Part shown: positions 1-7,949 of the stretch, one piece after another
How positions within the stretch are numbered: position 1 is the stretch's first letter
Layout of the letters: every line of letters begins with the position of its first letter
NCBI GenBank assembly: GCA_028875055.1
Contig: JAPPGG010000072.1
Span: 115,032-179,031 of the forward strand
Length of the DNA stretch: 64,000 nucleotides
Direction of reading: 5' to 3'
From: Chloroflexota bacterium
Lineage (GTDB): Bacteria > Chloroflexota > Dehalococcoidia > Lucifugimonadales > UBA3495
The notes under the pieces: model-generated
What the model was told of the DNA's origin: nothing
Seen by the model: only the letters and a program-made list of their open reading frames with translations
Database searches by the model: none
Program-made: the position numbers and the translations under genes

Positions 1-663
1 GCCACCGCCTGGTTTGTGGCTTCCAGGCTCTACGATTTCTTTGTATCTGACACTCCCGACGAAGGGTCCATCCAGTTCCTCGCGGACAGGTTCGCCGAGA
101 CCGGCGGTGATATTCGGGAGGTAATGCGCTCCCTCTTCCTCTCCGGCTTCTTCAAGGGCGAGTCCGCCAGGCTGGCCAGGGTCAAGAGCCCGACCGAGCT
201 GGTGGCCGGGACAGCCAGGCTGGCAGGCAGTTACCAGTTTCCCGAGTGGGGCATCGTTAACCTGGCCATGGATGTCAGCTTCATGGGACAGGAAATCCTC
301 AATCCCCCCACCGTTGAAGGCTGGCATACGGGCAGGGAATGGATCGACACCGGAAACCTGGTGGAACGCGTCAATTCGGCAGCCCTGGAAATGGGAGACC
401 TGGCTCGGCCCGGAGTTCAGGCTGTCCTGCAGAGGGTCAGGGCCCGGGGAGGGTCCCTCGCTCCCGCCGAATTCGTTGACGCCTGCCTCGACGCCATCGG
501 ACAGTTCGACGTCACCGACGCCACCCGTGCCAGCCTGGTGGGCCACGCCTCCGCGGACGGAAACCTGGAGTTTGGCGAGAGAGGGTCGGCGGATTGCTCC
601 GAGCAGCGGGTAGCCGAACTCTTGCAGTTGATTGTGGCCACGCGGGAATACCAGTTGGCCTGA
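1..663 (+). CDS. DUF1800 family protein, C-terminal part (cut by window edge)
   Basis: The reading frame is open from base 1, so the gene begins before the window; 220 C-terminal residues are visible. The segment NPPTVEGWHTGREWID resembles the C-terminal signature of DUF1800 proteins (a GW-x-tGR-x-W motif after a proline-rich turn). DUF1800 proteins are uncharacterised, often exported, and often paired with DUF1501 genes; no such partner is visible downstream, where an NHL-repeat gene follows after 12 bases. Function is unknown. A GTG at base 16 lies in frame but is very unlikely to be the true start, because the frame and the similarity continue upstream of it. Confidence 0.75.
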   Translation, partial: ATAWFVASRLYDFFVSDTPDEGSIQFLADRFAETGGDIREVMRSLFLSGFFKGESARLARVKSPTELVAGTARLAGSYQFPEWGIVNLAMDVSFMGQEILNPPTVEGWHTGREWIDTGNLVERVNSAALEMGDLARPGVQAVLQRVRARGGSLAPAEFVDACLDAIGQFDVTDATRASLVGHASADGNLEFGERGSADCSEQRVAELLQLIVATREYQLA

Positions 664-675
664 GGATTAAGCTCG

Positions 676-1713
676 ATGACTACCGCAACCGCCCTCCGGT
701 ACAGCCACACCCTGGGTTTCATGGCCAACCAGGGAAGAGGCTTCAACAATCCCGTGGATCTGGCATTCGATTCCCATGGGATCATCTATGTTCTCAATCG
801 GGCCGGCCCGGAAGTCGGCGTCAGGATTGCCTACAAGCGGATCACCCGCTGCACCGCGGACGAGCAGTACCTGGGTGAATTTGGCGGCGGCGGCACCGGG
901 GATGGCGGCCTCTGGTGGCCCAGTTCATTGGCGTTTGACCGCGAGGATCGCCTCTACATTGCCGATGAAGCGTTGAACCGCATCAGTATCTTCGACCGGG
1001 AAGGCGATTACCTGGGCAAATGGGGCGCGGCCGGTTCCGCAGCAGGCCAGTTCAACCGCCCCTCCTTCATCGTCTTCGACCAGGACAACCACCTGCTGGT
1101 CGCCGACAGCCTCAACCATCGGGTCCAGAAATACTCCCCTGATGGGGCCTTTCTCGGCCAGTGGGGCGGTTACGGCTCTGACCCCGGCCTTTTCAATATG
1201 CCCTGGGGTCTGGCTGTTGACGGGCAAGGCAACGTGTTTGTCTCCGACTGGCGCAATGACCGGGTCCAGAAGTTCGCCGCTGACGGCTCCTTCATCGCGG
1301 CATTTGGCGAGTCCGGCAACGGCGAGTGTCAGTTCAACCGCCCTTCCGGCCTGGCAATTGACGGCGGCGGCAATATAATCGTCGCCGACTGGGGCAACGA
1401 GAGGGTCCAGGCACTAGATGGTGAAGGCAGGTTCCTGGCCTCGTACCGGGGCGAGTCCCGGGACTCCCAGTGGGCCCAGGACTACTTTGCCGCCAACCCG
1501 GATGAGGCCGCGGGCCGCCGGTCAGCCAACCTCGAACCGGAAATACCAGCCCGGCCCGAATTCGACCAGCACCGGGGCTATGAATGGGAGCGGTCCGCCA
1601 ATGTGGAAAAGCTTTTCTGGGGGCCAACCTCGGTAAAGATTGGCCCCGACGGCCAGGTATTCATCGTCGATAGCCTCCGCCACCGCATTCAGATTTACCG
1701 CCCGGACAGTTAA
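676..1713 (+). CDS. NHL-repeat beta-propeller protein
   Basis: This 345-residue protein contains about six NHL-type repeats. Each has a pattern like P-x-G/S-L-A-x-D-x-x-G-x-I/V-x-V-A/S-D followed by N-x-R-V/I-Q. The clearest units begin near residues 20, 75, 120, 170, 215 and 315, which fits a six-bladed propeller. No signal peptide or membrane segment is apparent. NHL propellers usually bind proteins or act as lyase/hydrolase-like scaffolds, so the specific role cannot be given. It follows the DUF1800 gene by 12 bases and is probably co-transcribed with it; a strong hairpin terminator lies 48 bases downstream. Confidence 0.85.
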   Translation: MTTATALRYSHTLGFMANQGRGFNNPVDLAFDSHGIIYVLNRAGPEVGVRIAYKRITRCTADEQYLGEFGGGGTGDGGLWWPSSLAFDREDRLYIADEALNRISIFDREGDYLGKWGAAGSAAGQFNRPSFIVFDQDNHLLVADSLNHRVQKYSPDGAFLGQWGGYGSDPGLFNMPWGLAVDGQGNVFVSDWRNDRVQKFAADGSFIAAFGESGNGECQFNRPSGLAIDGGGNIIVADWGNERVQALDGEGRFLASYRGESRDSQWAQDYFAANPDEAAGRRSANLEPEIPARPEFDQHRGYEWERSANVEKLFWGPTSVKIGPDGQVFIVDSLRHRIQIYRPDS

Positions 1714-1758
1714 GCCATTCCCCGGGAAGGCAATACTCGAGCTACCGGAGAAACAGGA

Positions 1759-1800
1759 AAGGGGGCAGTCGTCACGGCTGCCCCCTTGAGTCCTTCCTGT
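1759..1800. terminator. Bidirectional intrinsic terminator
   Basis: GGGGGCAG (1761-1768) pairs with CTGCCCCC (1778-1785), and outer flanks ACAGGAA and TTCCTGT extend the stem. It sits between the convergent NHL and carboxymuconolactone decarboxylase genes and can serve both. Confidence 0.75.
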
Positions 1801-1820
1801 AGTATGCCGAGACTGCGGCC

Positions 1821-2375
1821 TTAGATGGGCAGCAGCTTCTCGTCCCGGTCCGGCGGCAGCTCCGTATCAAATGAATTGATGCAGAAGGCCAGTAAGGCGT
1901 AATTGCCCATCACAATCGTCAGCTCAATGATGCCCTGCTTGCCGAACTGCTCGTACGCGGCCTGCCAGGCCCCCCGGCTGACGTGGTGCGTCCGGTAAAA
2001 CTCCTGCCCGTAATTGACCACCGCCTCTTCATCCGGGGCCAGGTCAATCAGCTCTTCCCCTTCCCTCAGGGCGTCCACCAGCTCATCGGGCACGCCGGCG
2101 GCCCGGGCTGACGCGGCGTGGGCATTCCAGATGTGCTGGCAGTCAAACTCTCTGGCGGTGACCAGCATGGCCAGTTCCAGGATCTTGTCGGGAAGGCTCG
2201 AGTCCCGGCGCAGATAGTTGTTCAGCGAGGTCAGCCGCTGTGCCGCCTCTGGTACATGGATGTAAACCGAACCGGGGCCCCGGCTGGGAACTTCCCCGTC
2301 GCCTACCAGGGTATCGAATAGGTCGCGCTGGTTCTCGGGAACATTGTCGCGGGAAGCCAATGGCAATCTGGGCAT
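1821..2375 (-). CDS. Carboxymuconolactone decarboxylase (CMD)-like protein
   Basis: This 184-residue protein resembles the CMD/AhpD-like fold family, with the helical stretch LELAMLVTAREFDCQHIWN in the position of the family core. AhpD-type peroxidase partners carry CxxC there; here only the first Cys is present (C-Q-H-I), so a thiol-disulfide role like AhpD is doubtful. A decarboxylase-like or unknown role in aromatic or ring-cleavage catabolism is possible. The start is supported by GAGGAG eight bases upstream of ATG. The RraA-like gene lies just upstream on the same strand (59-base gap), suggesting a shared catabolic operon. Confidence 0.8.
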   Translation of the reverse strand: MPRLPLASRDNVPENQRDLFDTLVGDGEVPSRGPGSVYIHVPEAAQRLTSLNNYLRRDSSLPDKILELAMLVTAREFDCQHIWNAHAASARAAGVPDELVDALREGEELIDLAPDEEAVVNYGQEFYRTHHVSRGAWQAAYEQFGKQGIIELTIVMGNYALLAFCINSFDTELPPDRDEKLLPI

Positions 2376-2434
2376 TATTTCTCCTCACGTAATTCAGATG
2401 TGGGTCACGCTATGTGCGACAACCGGCAAACTCG

Positions 2435-3172
2435 CTATCGGACCTGCTGCTGTCGAGACTTGCCGGTCTTCTCCTCAAACAGCTTCCAGGTCAGGTCGTT
2501 GAAGGGATAGTACTTCCCCGGTGAACACCGCTCAACTTCCAGCTGAGCCTTGATCACCGCTTCAACCTCCTCCCTTTCGTGGGCGATGGCTATGACCTGG
2601 TCAACTGCGGCCTGGGGGACCACCACCGCGCCGTCGTCATCCCCTACGATGGCGTCTCCCGGGCGGACCAGGACTCCCCCGCACTGGATGGCGTCGTTCA
2701 CCTGCCAGGGCCAGAATTCCGCAGGTCCCTGCTTGGCGGTAGTCGCGGCCGAATATACCGGGAAGCCGTACTCAATCAGCGAGTTGCTGTCCCGTACCGC
2801 CCCGTCGGTGACCAAACCGCCCACATCGCGCTGGTGAAGCCGCATGAACTTGATATCGCCCCCAATGGAACTGTAGGTCCAGCCCATGGCATCAATGACC
2901 AGCACTTCGCCGGGGCCGCACAGCTCATAAGCCACATACTCCGCCGACTGGTCTCCCTTGGGCTTGTCCTGGGCCAGGTCCGGCCGGTGCGGGACAAACC
3001 GCAGGGTTACCGCCCTTCCAGCCATGCTCTGACCCCGCTGCAGGGGCTTGGCGCCCTCAATATAGCTCATCGGCCAGCCCATCACCCACAGCCCGTCAAT
3101 CAGCGTCTGGGTTGGAATGCTTCGCAGAATCTCCAGGGTTTCGTCGGAAATGGGTTCGCGGGTCGTCATCAA
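2435..3172 (-). CDS. RraA-like / 4-hydroxy-4-methyl-2-oxoglutarate aldolase family protein
   Basis: The 245-residue protein has the RraA-fold signatures GGDIK (104-108), GGLVTDGAVRD (118-128, with the conserved R127 and D128) and a later VRPGDAIVGDDDGAVVVP segment. Family members are divalent-metal-dependent aldolases/decarboxylases acting on HMG or oxaloacetate, or regulators of RNase E; here a metabolic aldolase is more likely because a CMD-like gene follows. The ATG is preceded by GAGGTGATTG. An extended -10 promoter (TGCTATAAT, 3222-3230) lies upstream. The exact substrate cannot be deduced. Confidence 0.85.
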   Translation of the reverse strand: MMTTREPISDETLEILRSIPTQTLIDGLWVMGWPMSYIEGAKPLQRGQSMAGRAVTLRFVPHRPDLAQDKPKGDQSAEYVAYELCGPGEVLVIDAMGWTYSSIGGDIKFMRLHQRDVGGLVTDGAVRDSNSLIEYGFPVYSAATTAKQGPAEFWPWQVNDAIQCGGVLVRPGDAIVGDDDGAVVVPQAAVDQVIAIAHEREEVEAVIKAQLEVERCSPGKYYPFNDLTWKLFEEKTGKSRQQQVR

Positions 3173-3221
3173 TCACCTCGGCAAAATGTGGGGATGCCGG
3201 ATCTCCGGCCAGCCTCCGGCA

Positions 3222-3230
3222 ATTATAGCA
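3222..3230 (-). promoter_or_regulatory. Extended -10 promoter for the RraA-like gene
   Basis: On the minus strand the sequence reads TGC-TATAAT, a full -10 hexamer with the extended TGn element, about 45 bases upstream of the ATG. No good -35 is visible because that region holds the preceding gene's terminator. The same TGCTATAATT string occurs before nuoA. Confidence 0.6.
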
Positions 3231-3233
3231 GGC

Positions 3234-3265
3234 AAAAAGTTGGGGGCGACCATTTGGTCGCCCCC
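3234..3265 (-). terminator. Intrinsic terminator after the substrate-binding protein gene
   Basis: A perfect 10-bp stem, GGGGGCGACC (3242-3251) and GGTCGCCCCC (3256-3265), has a 4-base loop. Read on the minus strand it is followed by AACTTTTTG. It ends the ABC transporter operon 26 bases past the substrate-binding protein stop codon. Confidence 0.85.
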
Positions 3266-3291
3266 GATATGAATCCTTGGTGAGATGGTTC

Positions 3292-4548
3292 CTATTCCTC
3301 GGGCCAGCCATCGGCGTGTTCACCTGCTGCCAGGGCTGCCTGTATTCCAGCCATGGCATCGTCGGTTACCCACGCGCCCCAAATGTCGGGGAAGCTGTTC
3401 AACCACCAGATGGCGGTGGACTGAACGCTGGCATCGGGATTGTCAAGCTGCCACCGGGCTACCTGCTTGTAAATCTCGATGTTGAAATCCCATTTCCGCA
3501 GCATCTCAATCACGTCGGGAGCATTGGCAGGCAGGTCGGGATTGACCGCGATAAGGACGGTGGCGTCTTCGTACGCGCATGCCTTGGTGGTAAACCAGCA
3601 CTGGTCGCTGTAGGCCGGCTCTTCAAGACGGACCAGGTCCAGCACCAGGGAGGGATCATTGGTGCCCCACTGGTATCCCAGCCACGGTTCTCCCCGTTCG
3701 TAAGAGCCGTACAGGTCGGCGTTCAGGGCGGCGCCGTCACCGGGGTTGATGATCTGCACGTGATCGTCCAGACCGTAGCCGGTAACCTGCTGGGCGTTTA
3801 CTTCTTCGCATGCCCAGCCGATGATGCAGGAGACCAGCCTGGCCTTGTCGCCGGTCTCAGCGGTCTTGAACAGGTCTTTGTACTGCTGTTCCTTCAGGTC
3901 TTCCACACTGTCCAGGTCCGGATACTCTTCCTGCAGATAAGCCGGAATCACAAAGGCGGACTGCCAGTCGCTGCCCAGGCTCTTGCCAACGGAAAGAACG
4001 GCGCCCTCGGAGCGGGCTTCTTCCCATGCCTCATCCTGGTTAGGCAGCCAGATCTCCATGGTTACGTGCGTATCTCCCCGCTTCAAGCCCTGGAAGAGGG
4101 GCAGGGTCGCTCCGAACTCCACGTCAGTCGGATACCCGTACCCGTGCTCCACAATGTACTGGGCAACCCGGTTCTGGAGCAAGGCGCTGGACCAGTTGAG
4201 GTCACCAAAGATAATAGTCTGCTTCGGGCCCTCGGGCGCCATCACTTCGACCTCGACGATCTTTTCGACCTCGACTACCCTTTCGACCTCGACGGGAACT
4301 TCTCTCTCGACGACCCTCTCTACCTCTACCTCGACGGGAACTTCCCTCTCAACGACCCTTTCTACTTCGACGGGAACTTCCCTCTCGACTTCGACGACCT
4401 TTTCTACTTCGACCTCAACGGGAACTTCCCTCTCAACTTCGACGACCCTTTCCACCTCAACGATTTGGGGCTCGGCCTGGCAAGCAACCAAAGCGAATAT
4501 GGTGAACAGCGCCGCCATCAGAATGAATAACCTGTACTTGGTAAACAA
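3292..4548 (-). CDS. Glycine betaine/proline-type ABC transporter substrate-binding lipoprotein with VEVER repeat
   Basis: This 418-residue protein starts at a TTG seven bases after GGAGGT. A lipoprotein signal peptide ends in the lipobox L-V-A-C (Cys23). Residues about 29-102 are a low-complexity repeat built from VEVER, VVEVE and EREVPVEVE units. The rest matches the OpuAC-type betaine-binding fold (FGDLNWSSA near 114, WLP near 165, GWACEE, a C-terminal WxLDNP region). It captures a quaternary amine or similar osmolyte outside the membrane and delivers it to the permease encoded just upstream. The repeat probably spaces the binding domain away from the lipid anchor. It has its own promoter in addition to the upstream operon. 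The exact ligand is not determinable. Confidence 0.85.
   Translation of the reverse strand: MFTKYRLFILMAALFTIFALVACQAEPQIVEVERVVEVEREVPVEVEVEKVVEVEREVPVEVERVVEREVPVEVEVERVVEREVPVEVERVVEVEKIVEVEVMAPEGPKQTIIFGDLNWSSALLQNRVAQYIVEHGYGYPTDVEFGATLPLFQGLKRGDTHVTMEIWLPNQDEAWEEARSEGAVLSVGKSLGSDWQSAFVIPAYLQEEYPDLDSVEDLKEQQYKDLFKTAETGDKARLVSCIIGWACEEVNAQQVTGYGLDDHVQIINPGDGAALNADLYGSYERGEPWLGYQWGTNDPSLVLDLVRLEEPAYSDQCWFTTKACAYEDATVLIAVNPDLPANAPDVIEMLRKWDFNIEIYKQVARWQLDNPDASVQSTAIWWLNSFPDIWGAWVTDDAMAGIQAALAAGEHADGWPEE
4250..4470 (-). repeat. Degenerate coding repeat encoding VEVER/EVPVEVE units
   Basis: About 220 bases of near-tandem repeats of short motifs, GACCTCGAC- and TCGACGGGAACTTC-like on the plus strand, encode alternating Val-Glu/Arg residues. 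Similar Val-Glu-rich spacers after the lipobox are known from Chloroflexota lipoproteins. The low complexity also keeps a long antisense frame open on the plus strand. Confidence 0.85.
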
Positions 4549-4615
4549 GGCAACTACCTCCCTATTTTATGGTGCGAATACTGCGCGCATTTCTCGCTTC
4601 CGGAAATGCCCGCAA

Positions 4616-4644
4616 ATGGTAACAACCGCTCCAGCAACTGTCAA
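4616..4644 (-). promoter_or_regulatory. Sigma-70-type promoter for the substrate-binding protein gene
   Basis: Minus strand: TTGACA (4639-4644), 17-base spacer, TACCAT (4616-4621), about 65 bases before the start codon. This would let the binding protein be made in excess over the permease and ATPase. Confidence 0.6.
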
Positions 4645-4685
4645 ACATCAGTGAAGATAACGTGAAGGGGATTCCTTCCATTTAC

Positions 4686-5801
4686 CTAGCCTGCCCCCAT
4701 CGATTCCTGCCTGCTTCTGGCAACCGATTGCGTAAGCCGGTCGATTATGATTGCCAGGCAGACAATGGCTAATCCGGCGATGGCGCCAAATCCGGCATCG
4801 TTCTTCTGAAGGGCTCGCAGAACGGGCTCTCCCAGTCCTCCCGCTGCCACCAGGCTGGCTATCGTAACCATGGCCAGGGCCATCATGGTTGTCTGATTGA
4901 TCCCCGCCATTATGGTAGGCAATGCCATGGGAATCTGCACCTTGGCCAACACCTGCGTTGGGGAGGCCCCGAAGGACCTGGCCGCTTCTACCGTCTCCCC
5001 GGACACCTGCCGGATACCGAGGTTGGTCAACCTTATGACTGGGGGCGCCGCGTAGATCAAGGTCGCAAAAATGCCAGCAGGCTTTCCGAGGCCAAAGAAC
5101 AATATACCGGGGAGCAGGTAAACGAAGCTGGGCATGGTCTGCATGCCGTCGAGAATTGGCCGCATCAAGTTGTCGGCCATCCGGCTCCTGGCTCCCAGTA
5201 CCCCTAGAGGGAGTCCGATCGCCATGCAAACTGCCACGGCCACCACAATCAGGGCGATGGTTTCAACGGCAGGCGACCACAGATCCATAAAACCAATATA
5301 GAGCAGGGCCGCGCCGGTAAAACCGGCGAGACTCCACCGACCCAGGGCGAAAGCCAGGAGAGTCAGCCCAACCACCATGGCTGGCCACGGTATCCAGAAC
5401 AGCGCCTTCTCAATGTAAATGAGGGCATAGTCCACGATGGTCGTGATTCCCCCAAACAACCAGGCGGCTTCCCGGGTCAGCCACTTCACCCCTACGTTTA
5501 TGGAGTCGGTGGTTGCTTGTCGTAGCGTCCGCTCGTTGACAATTGACCCGCCTCCCACTGTTTCCAGCGTTGAGCGTGAAACGGTGGTGGGAAATTCCAT
5601 GCCCGGTCCCCAGGCAGCCAGGCTGACAATCATCACCAGAGCGACCGCCGCGAGGCCAACTGCCCACTTCGCCCAGGCTGGCAATCCGGTCAGCGCCCCC
5701 AGTCCCGCAGGTAAGGCGCGTCCATTCGTTCCACCAGTTTCGGCCATTGCCTGGTTGGACAAATCTCCTGCGCCGGAGTCGTCCCTAGTTAGTGAAGCCA
5801 T
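4686..5801 (-). CDS. Glycine betaine/proline-type ABC transporter permease
   Basis: This 371-residue integral membrane protein has hydrophobic segments throughout (for example near 48-68, 150-190, 205-235 and 330-355). Its cytoplasmic coupling loop reads EAARSFGASPTQVLAKVQIP, the EAA motif of ProW/OpuAB-type permeases. It forms the channel for the substrate delivered by the neighbouring lipoprotein and is energised by the adjacent CBS-domain ATPase. A polar N-terminal 40 residues precede the first membrane segment. The gene lies between ATPase and binding-protein genes on the same strand. Confidence 0.88.
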   Translation of the reverse strand: MASLTRDDSGAGDLSNQAMAETGGTNGRALPAGLGALTGLPAWAKWAVGLAAVALVMIVSLAAWGPGMEFPTTVSRSTLETVGGGSIVNERTLRQATTDSINVGVKWLTREAAWLFGGITTIVDYALIYIEKALFWIPWPAMVVGLTLLAFALGRWSLAGFTGAALLYIGFMDLWSPAVETIALIVVAVAVCMAIGLPLGVLGARSRMADNLMRPILDGMQTMPSFVYLLPGILFFGLGKPAGIFATLIYAAPPVIRLTNLGIRQVSGETVEAARSFGASPTQVLAKVQIPMALPTIMAGINQTTMMALAMVTIASLVAAGGLGEPVLRALQKNDAGFGAIAGLAIVCLAIIIDRLTQSVARSRQESMGAG

Positions 5802-5900
5802 GTTCGCCTCCAGAACAGTCCATGTTGCTCCGCCTTGGTTTTGCAGTTCATCGGCCGATAGGTCCCAAATAAAATGGGGCTGCCCATTAGCGGACTGCCC

Positions 5901-7250
5901 TCACTCTTGGTCTTCGTCCTCTTCCAGCGCCGCGTTGGCGGCATTTAACGCTGCGTTGGCTGCGTAGTCCTGGTCCACTGAGGAAGTTTCAGCAATTGCC
6001 TCTGCCAGCGCGCCTCGGTGCACTTCACCTACGAGGACTCTCTCGTCATTTACCACCGGAATGGGGTAGTCGCTCGCCATAGCGATGGGAATCAGGGAGT
6101 CAAAGGTGGTAACGGGAGACACCGGCAGATAATTGCAGTCCACGTAGTCCCAGGCCTCGTCAAACCTCTTGACCCCGGCGCGCAGCGCCCTTTCCGCGCT
6201 GGAAATTGTGAGCAGGCCCACGTATTTCCCGTGGCTGTCCACCACCCAGCCTACGTCTCCGTCGCTTTCCCCGATAGTGTGTAGGGCTGCCCTGGGACCC
6301 TGTCGCCCCATGACCGTAGCCTTGGGAGCTACCATAACCTTGGTTGCGGTCAATACGCTCTCCAGCCTCACGTCCTGGGTGAAATCACCCACGTATTCAT
6401 CCTCGGGACGGAGCACGATATCCTCCGGAGATCCAATCTGGGCAACGGCCCCGTCGTGCATGATGGCGATGTGGTCGCCCAGTTTCAGCGCTTCGTTCAG
6501 GTCGTGGGTAATGAATACGATCGTCTTCTGGAGGTCGGTTTGCAAATTCAGAAGTTCGTCCTGCATCTGGCGACGGATCAGCGGGTCCAGTCCGCTGAAG
6601 GGCTCATCCATCAGCAGAATATCCGTGTTCACCACCAGGGCCCGCGCCAGCCCGACCCGCTGCTGCATGCCACCCGACAATTGCCGGGGGTAAGAGTCTT
6701 CCCATCCATCCAGTCCCACTATCGCCAAGGTCTTCCGGGTTCGCTCGTAACGCTCTTCCTTGGTAATGCCCTGAACCTCGAGTCCCCAGGCAGCGTTGTC
6801 CAGAACGTTTCGGTGGGGCATCAGGCCATAGTGTTGGAACACCATGGCGATCTTGGCGCGCCGGAAATCGACAAGCTCCTTGTCGGTCATCCCGGTAATG
6901 TCTTCCCCGGCGATATTGATCTCACCCGAAGTGGGATCAATAAGTCGGAGCAGGCAGCGTACCAGGGTTGACTTTCCGCTGCCGGAAAGCCCCATTATTA
7001 CGAAGGTCTCACCCTTCTTGACCTCAAAGTTGACGTCCCGAAGGCCTACCACATTGCCGAACTCGCTCTGAAAGAAAGCCTTGTCCTTGTCGGCGAACTC
7101 CGGTTGCAGCACCCGTTCCGGATTCCTGCCAAACACCTTCCACAGGCTTTTGACGGAAATGTATGGATCGGGGCTATTGCCGCCATTCGCGCCTGCCATC
7201 GCCGTGTCCGGGGCGGAATTAGCCAGGGGACTGTCTTCTTGTTGCCGCAT
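5901..7250 (-). CDS. Glycine betaine/proline-type ABC transporter ATP-binding protein with CBS domains
   Basis: The 449-residue protein has Walker A GLSGSGKST, signature LSGGMQQRVGLARAL and Walker B DILLMDEPFSGLD, in the ProV/OpuAA arrangement, followed by a C-terminal CBS pair (about residues 290-420) and an acidic tail. In OpuA the CBS pair senses ionic strength and gates transport, so osmotic regulation at protein level is likely. The start was placed at the ATG at 7250, preceded by AAAGGTG; an in-frame upstream extension lacks family similarity and a Shine-Dalgarno site. It is the first gene of the transporter operon. Confidence 0.9.
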   Translation of the reverse strand: MRQQEDSPLANSAPDTAMAGANGGNSPDPYISVKSLWKVFGRNPERVLQPEFADKDKAFFQSEFGNVVGLRDVNFEVKKGETFVIMGLSGSGKSTLVRCLLRLIDPTSGEINIAGEDITGMTDKELVDFRRAKIAMVFQHYGLMPHRNVLDNAAWGLEVQGITKEERYERTRKTLAIVGLDGWEDSYPRQLSGGMQQRVGLARALVVNTDILLMDEPFSGLDPLIRRQMQDELLNLQTDLQKTIVFITHDLNEALKLGDHIAIMHDGAVAQIGSPEDIVLRPEDEYVGDFTQDVRLESVLTATKVMVAPKATVMGRQGPRAALHTIGESDGDVGWVVDSHGKYVGLLTISSAERALRAGVKRFDEAWDYVDCNYLPVSPVTTFDSLIPIAMASDYPIPVVNDERVLVGEVHRGALAEAIAETSSVDQDYAANAALNAANAALEEDEDQE

Positions 7251-7540
7251 AATCAACACCTTTCGGAGTGTGTTGAAGCCAAGGATGGTGGGGCGCCGGA
7301 TACCTTCAAGAACAGCGGGGGAAATGAGCTTCGTTGCGGGACAGGAAACTGGCGGGGCGCACTGCAACAACCGACATCTGCGACCCATTCCGGGTTCCGT
7401 GGAAATTTACATAAAGTGGAGGAAAGAGAAACTTGGTAGCTGCGTACCTCTCGGCGAGGCGCGATGTGACGGGGTATTTTGGTTTGCGAATGGGAAATAT
7501 CGGCTGACATAGTCGGGGTCCCTTCGCGATCAGTGAGGAT

Positions 7541-7569
7541 ACCCTACGTTTCATCCCCTGTTTTGTCAA
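7541..7569 (-). promoter_or_regulatory. Promoter of the ABC transporter operon with a ~280-base leader
   Basis: Minus strand: TTGACA (7564-7569), 17-base spacer, TAGGGT (7541-7546). Transcription from here would give a leader of roughly 280 bases before the ATPase start codon. No known riboswitch or T-box signature was recognised in that leader. Confidence 0.5.
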
Positions 7570-7625
7570 CCCTGAGGCCAGTGGCGGTGGCGTCGCGATT
7601 CAGGAAATTTTCGGCCGGAATGGGA

Positions 7626-7700
7626 GGGTTTGAAACTCGCCCTGGCTACATTTCGACCGTTCCGGCTGGGCCATGCCATCTGACATGGAACGCTACGTCC
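7626..7700 (+). repeat. Dispersed intergenic repeat R2, copy A
   Basis: About 75 bases share an ordered set of blocks with copies at 15308-15379 and 33347-33418: GTTTGAAACTCGCCCTGG, then CATTTCGACCGTTCCG, then GGAACGCTAC. It lies in the divergent gap between the ABC ATPase gene and tyrA. The 699-base gap also holds the two divergent promoters; no gene was found in it. Confidence 0.55.
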
Positions 7701-7856
7701 TGTGGCCATCCACCCTCAGCTCTTATACCAATGGTGATGCACCGCGCAGGTGGCCCGGCCTGACAGGCCTGCTTGTCCCCGAATGCCGCCCGATGGAATG
7801 TCTGGCGTGCGACCCCTGCCCCCCTTCTCCGGGTTGTCCACTGGGTTCAAGATGGT

Positions 7857-7884
7857 TTGCCTGCAAATTTCCATGGTGTAAGAT
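7857..7884 (+). promoter_or_regulatory. Probable tyrA promoter
   Basis: TTGCCT (7857-7862), 16-base spacer, TAAGAT (7879-7884), about 65 bases before the tyrA ATG. Confidence 0.45.
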
Positions 7885-7949
7885 AGAACCCCAAAGGCTT
7901 GGTCAGACGAAGTGGCCCAGGCCTTATCAGGCAAAGAATGGGAGGAAAT

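Noticed and set aside
3277-4530. 417-residue plus-strand frame opposite the substrate-binding protein gene
   Set aside because: It is a mirror of a repetitive GC-rich coding region; no ribosome site or family similarity, and the minus strand gene is well supported.
7253-7510. 85-residue minus-strand frame in the ABC transporter leader
   Set aside because: No ribosome site and no recognisable motif; it fits a non-coding leader.
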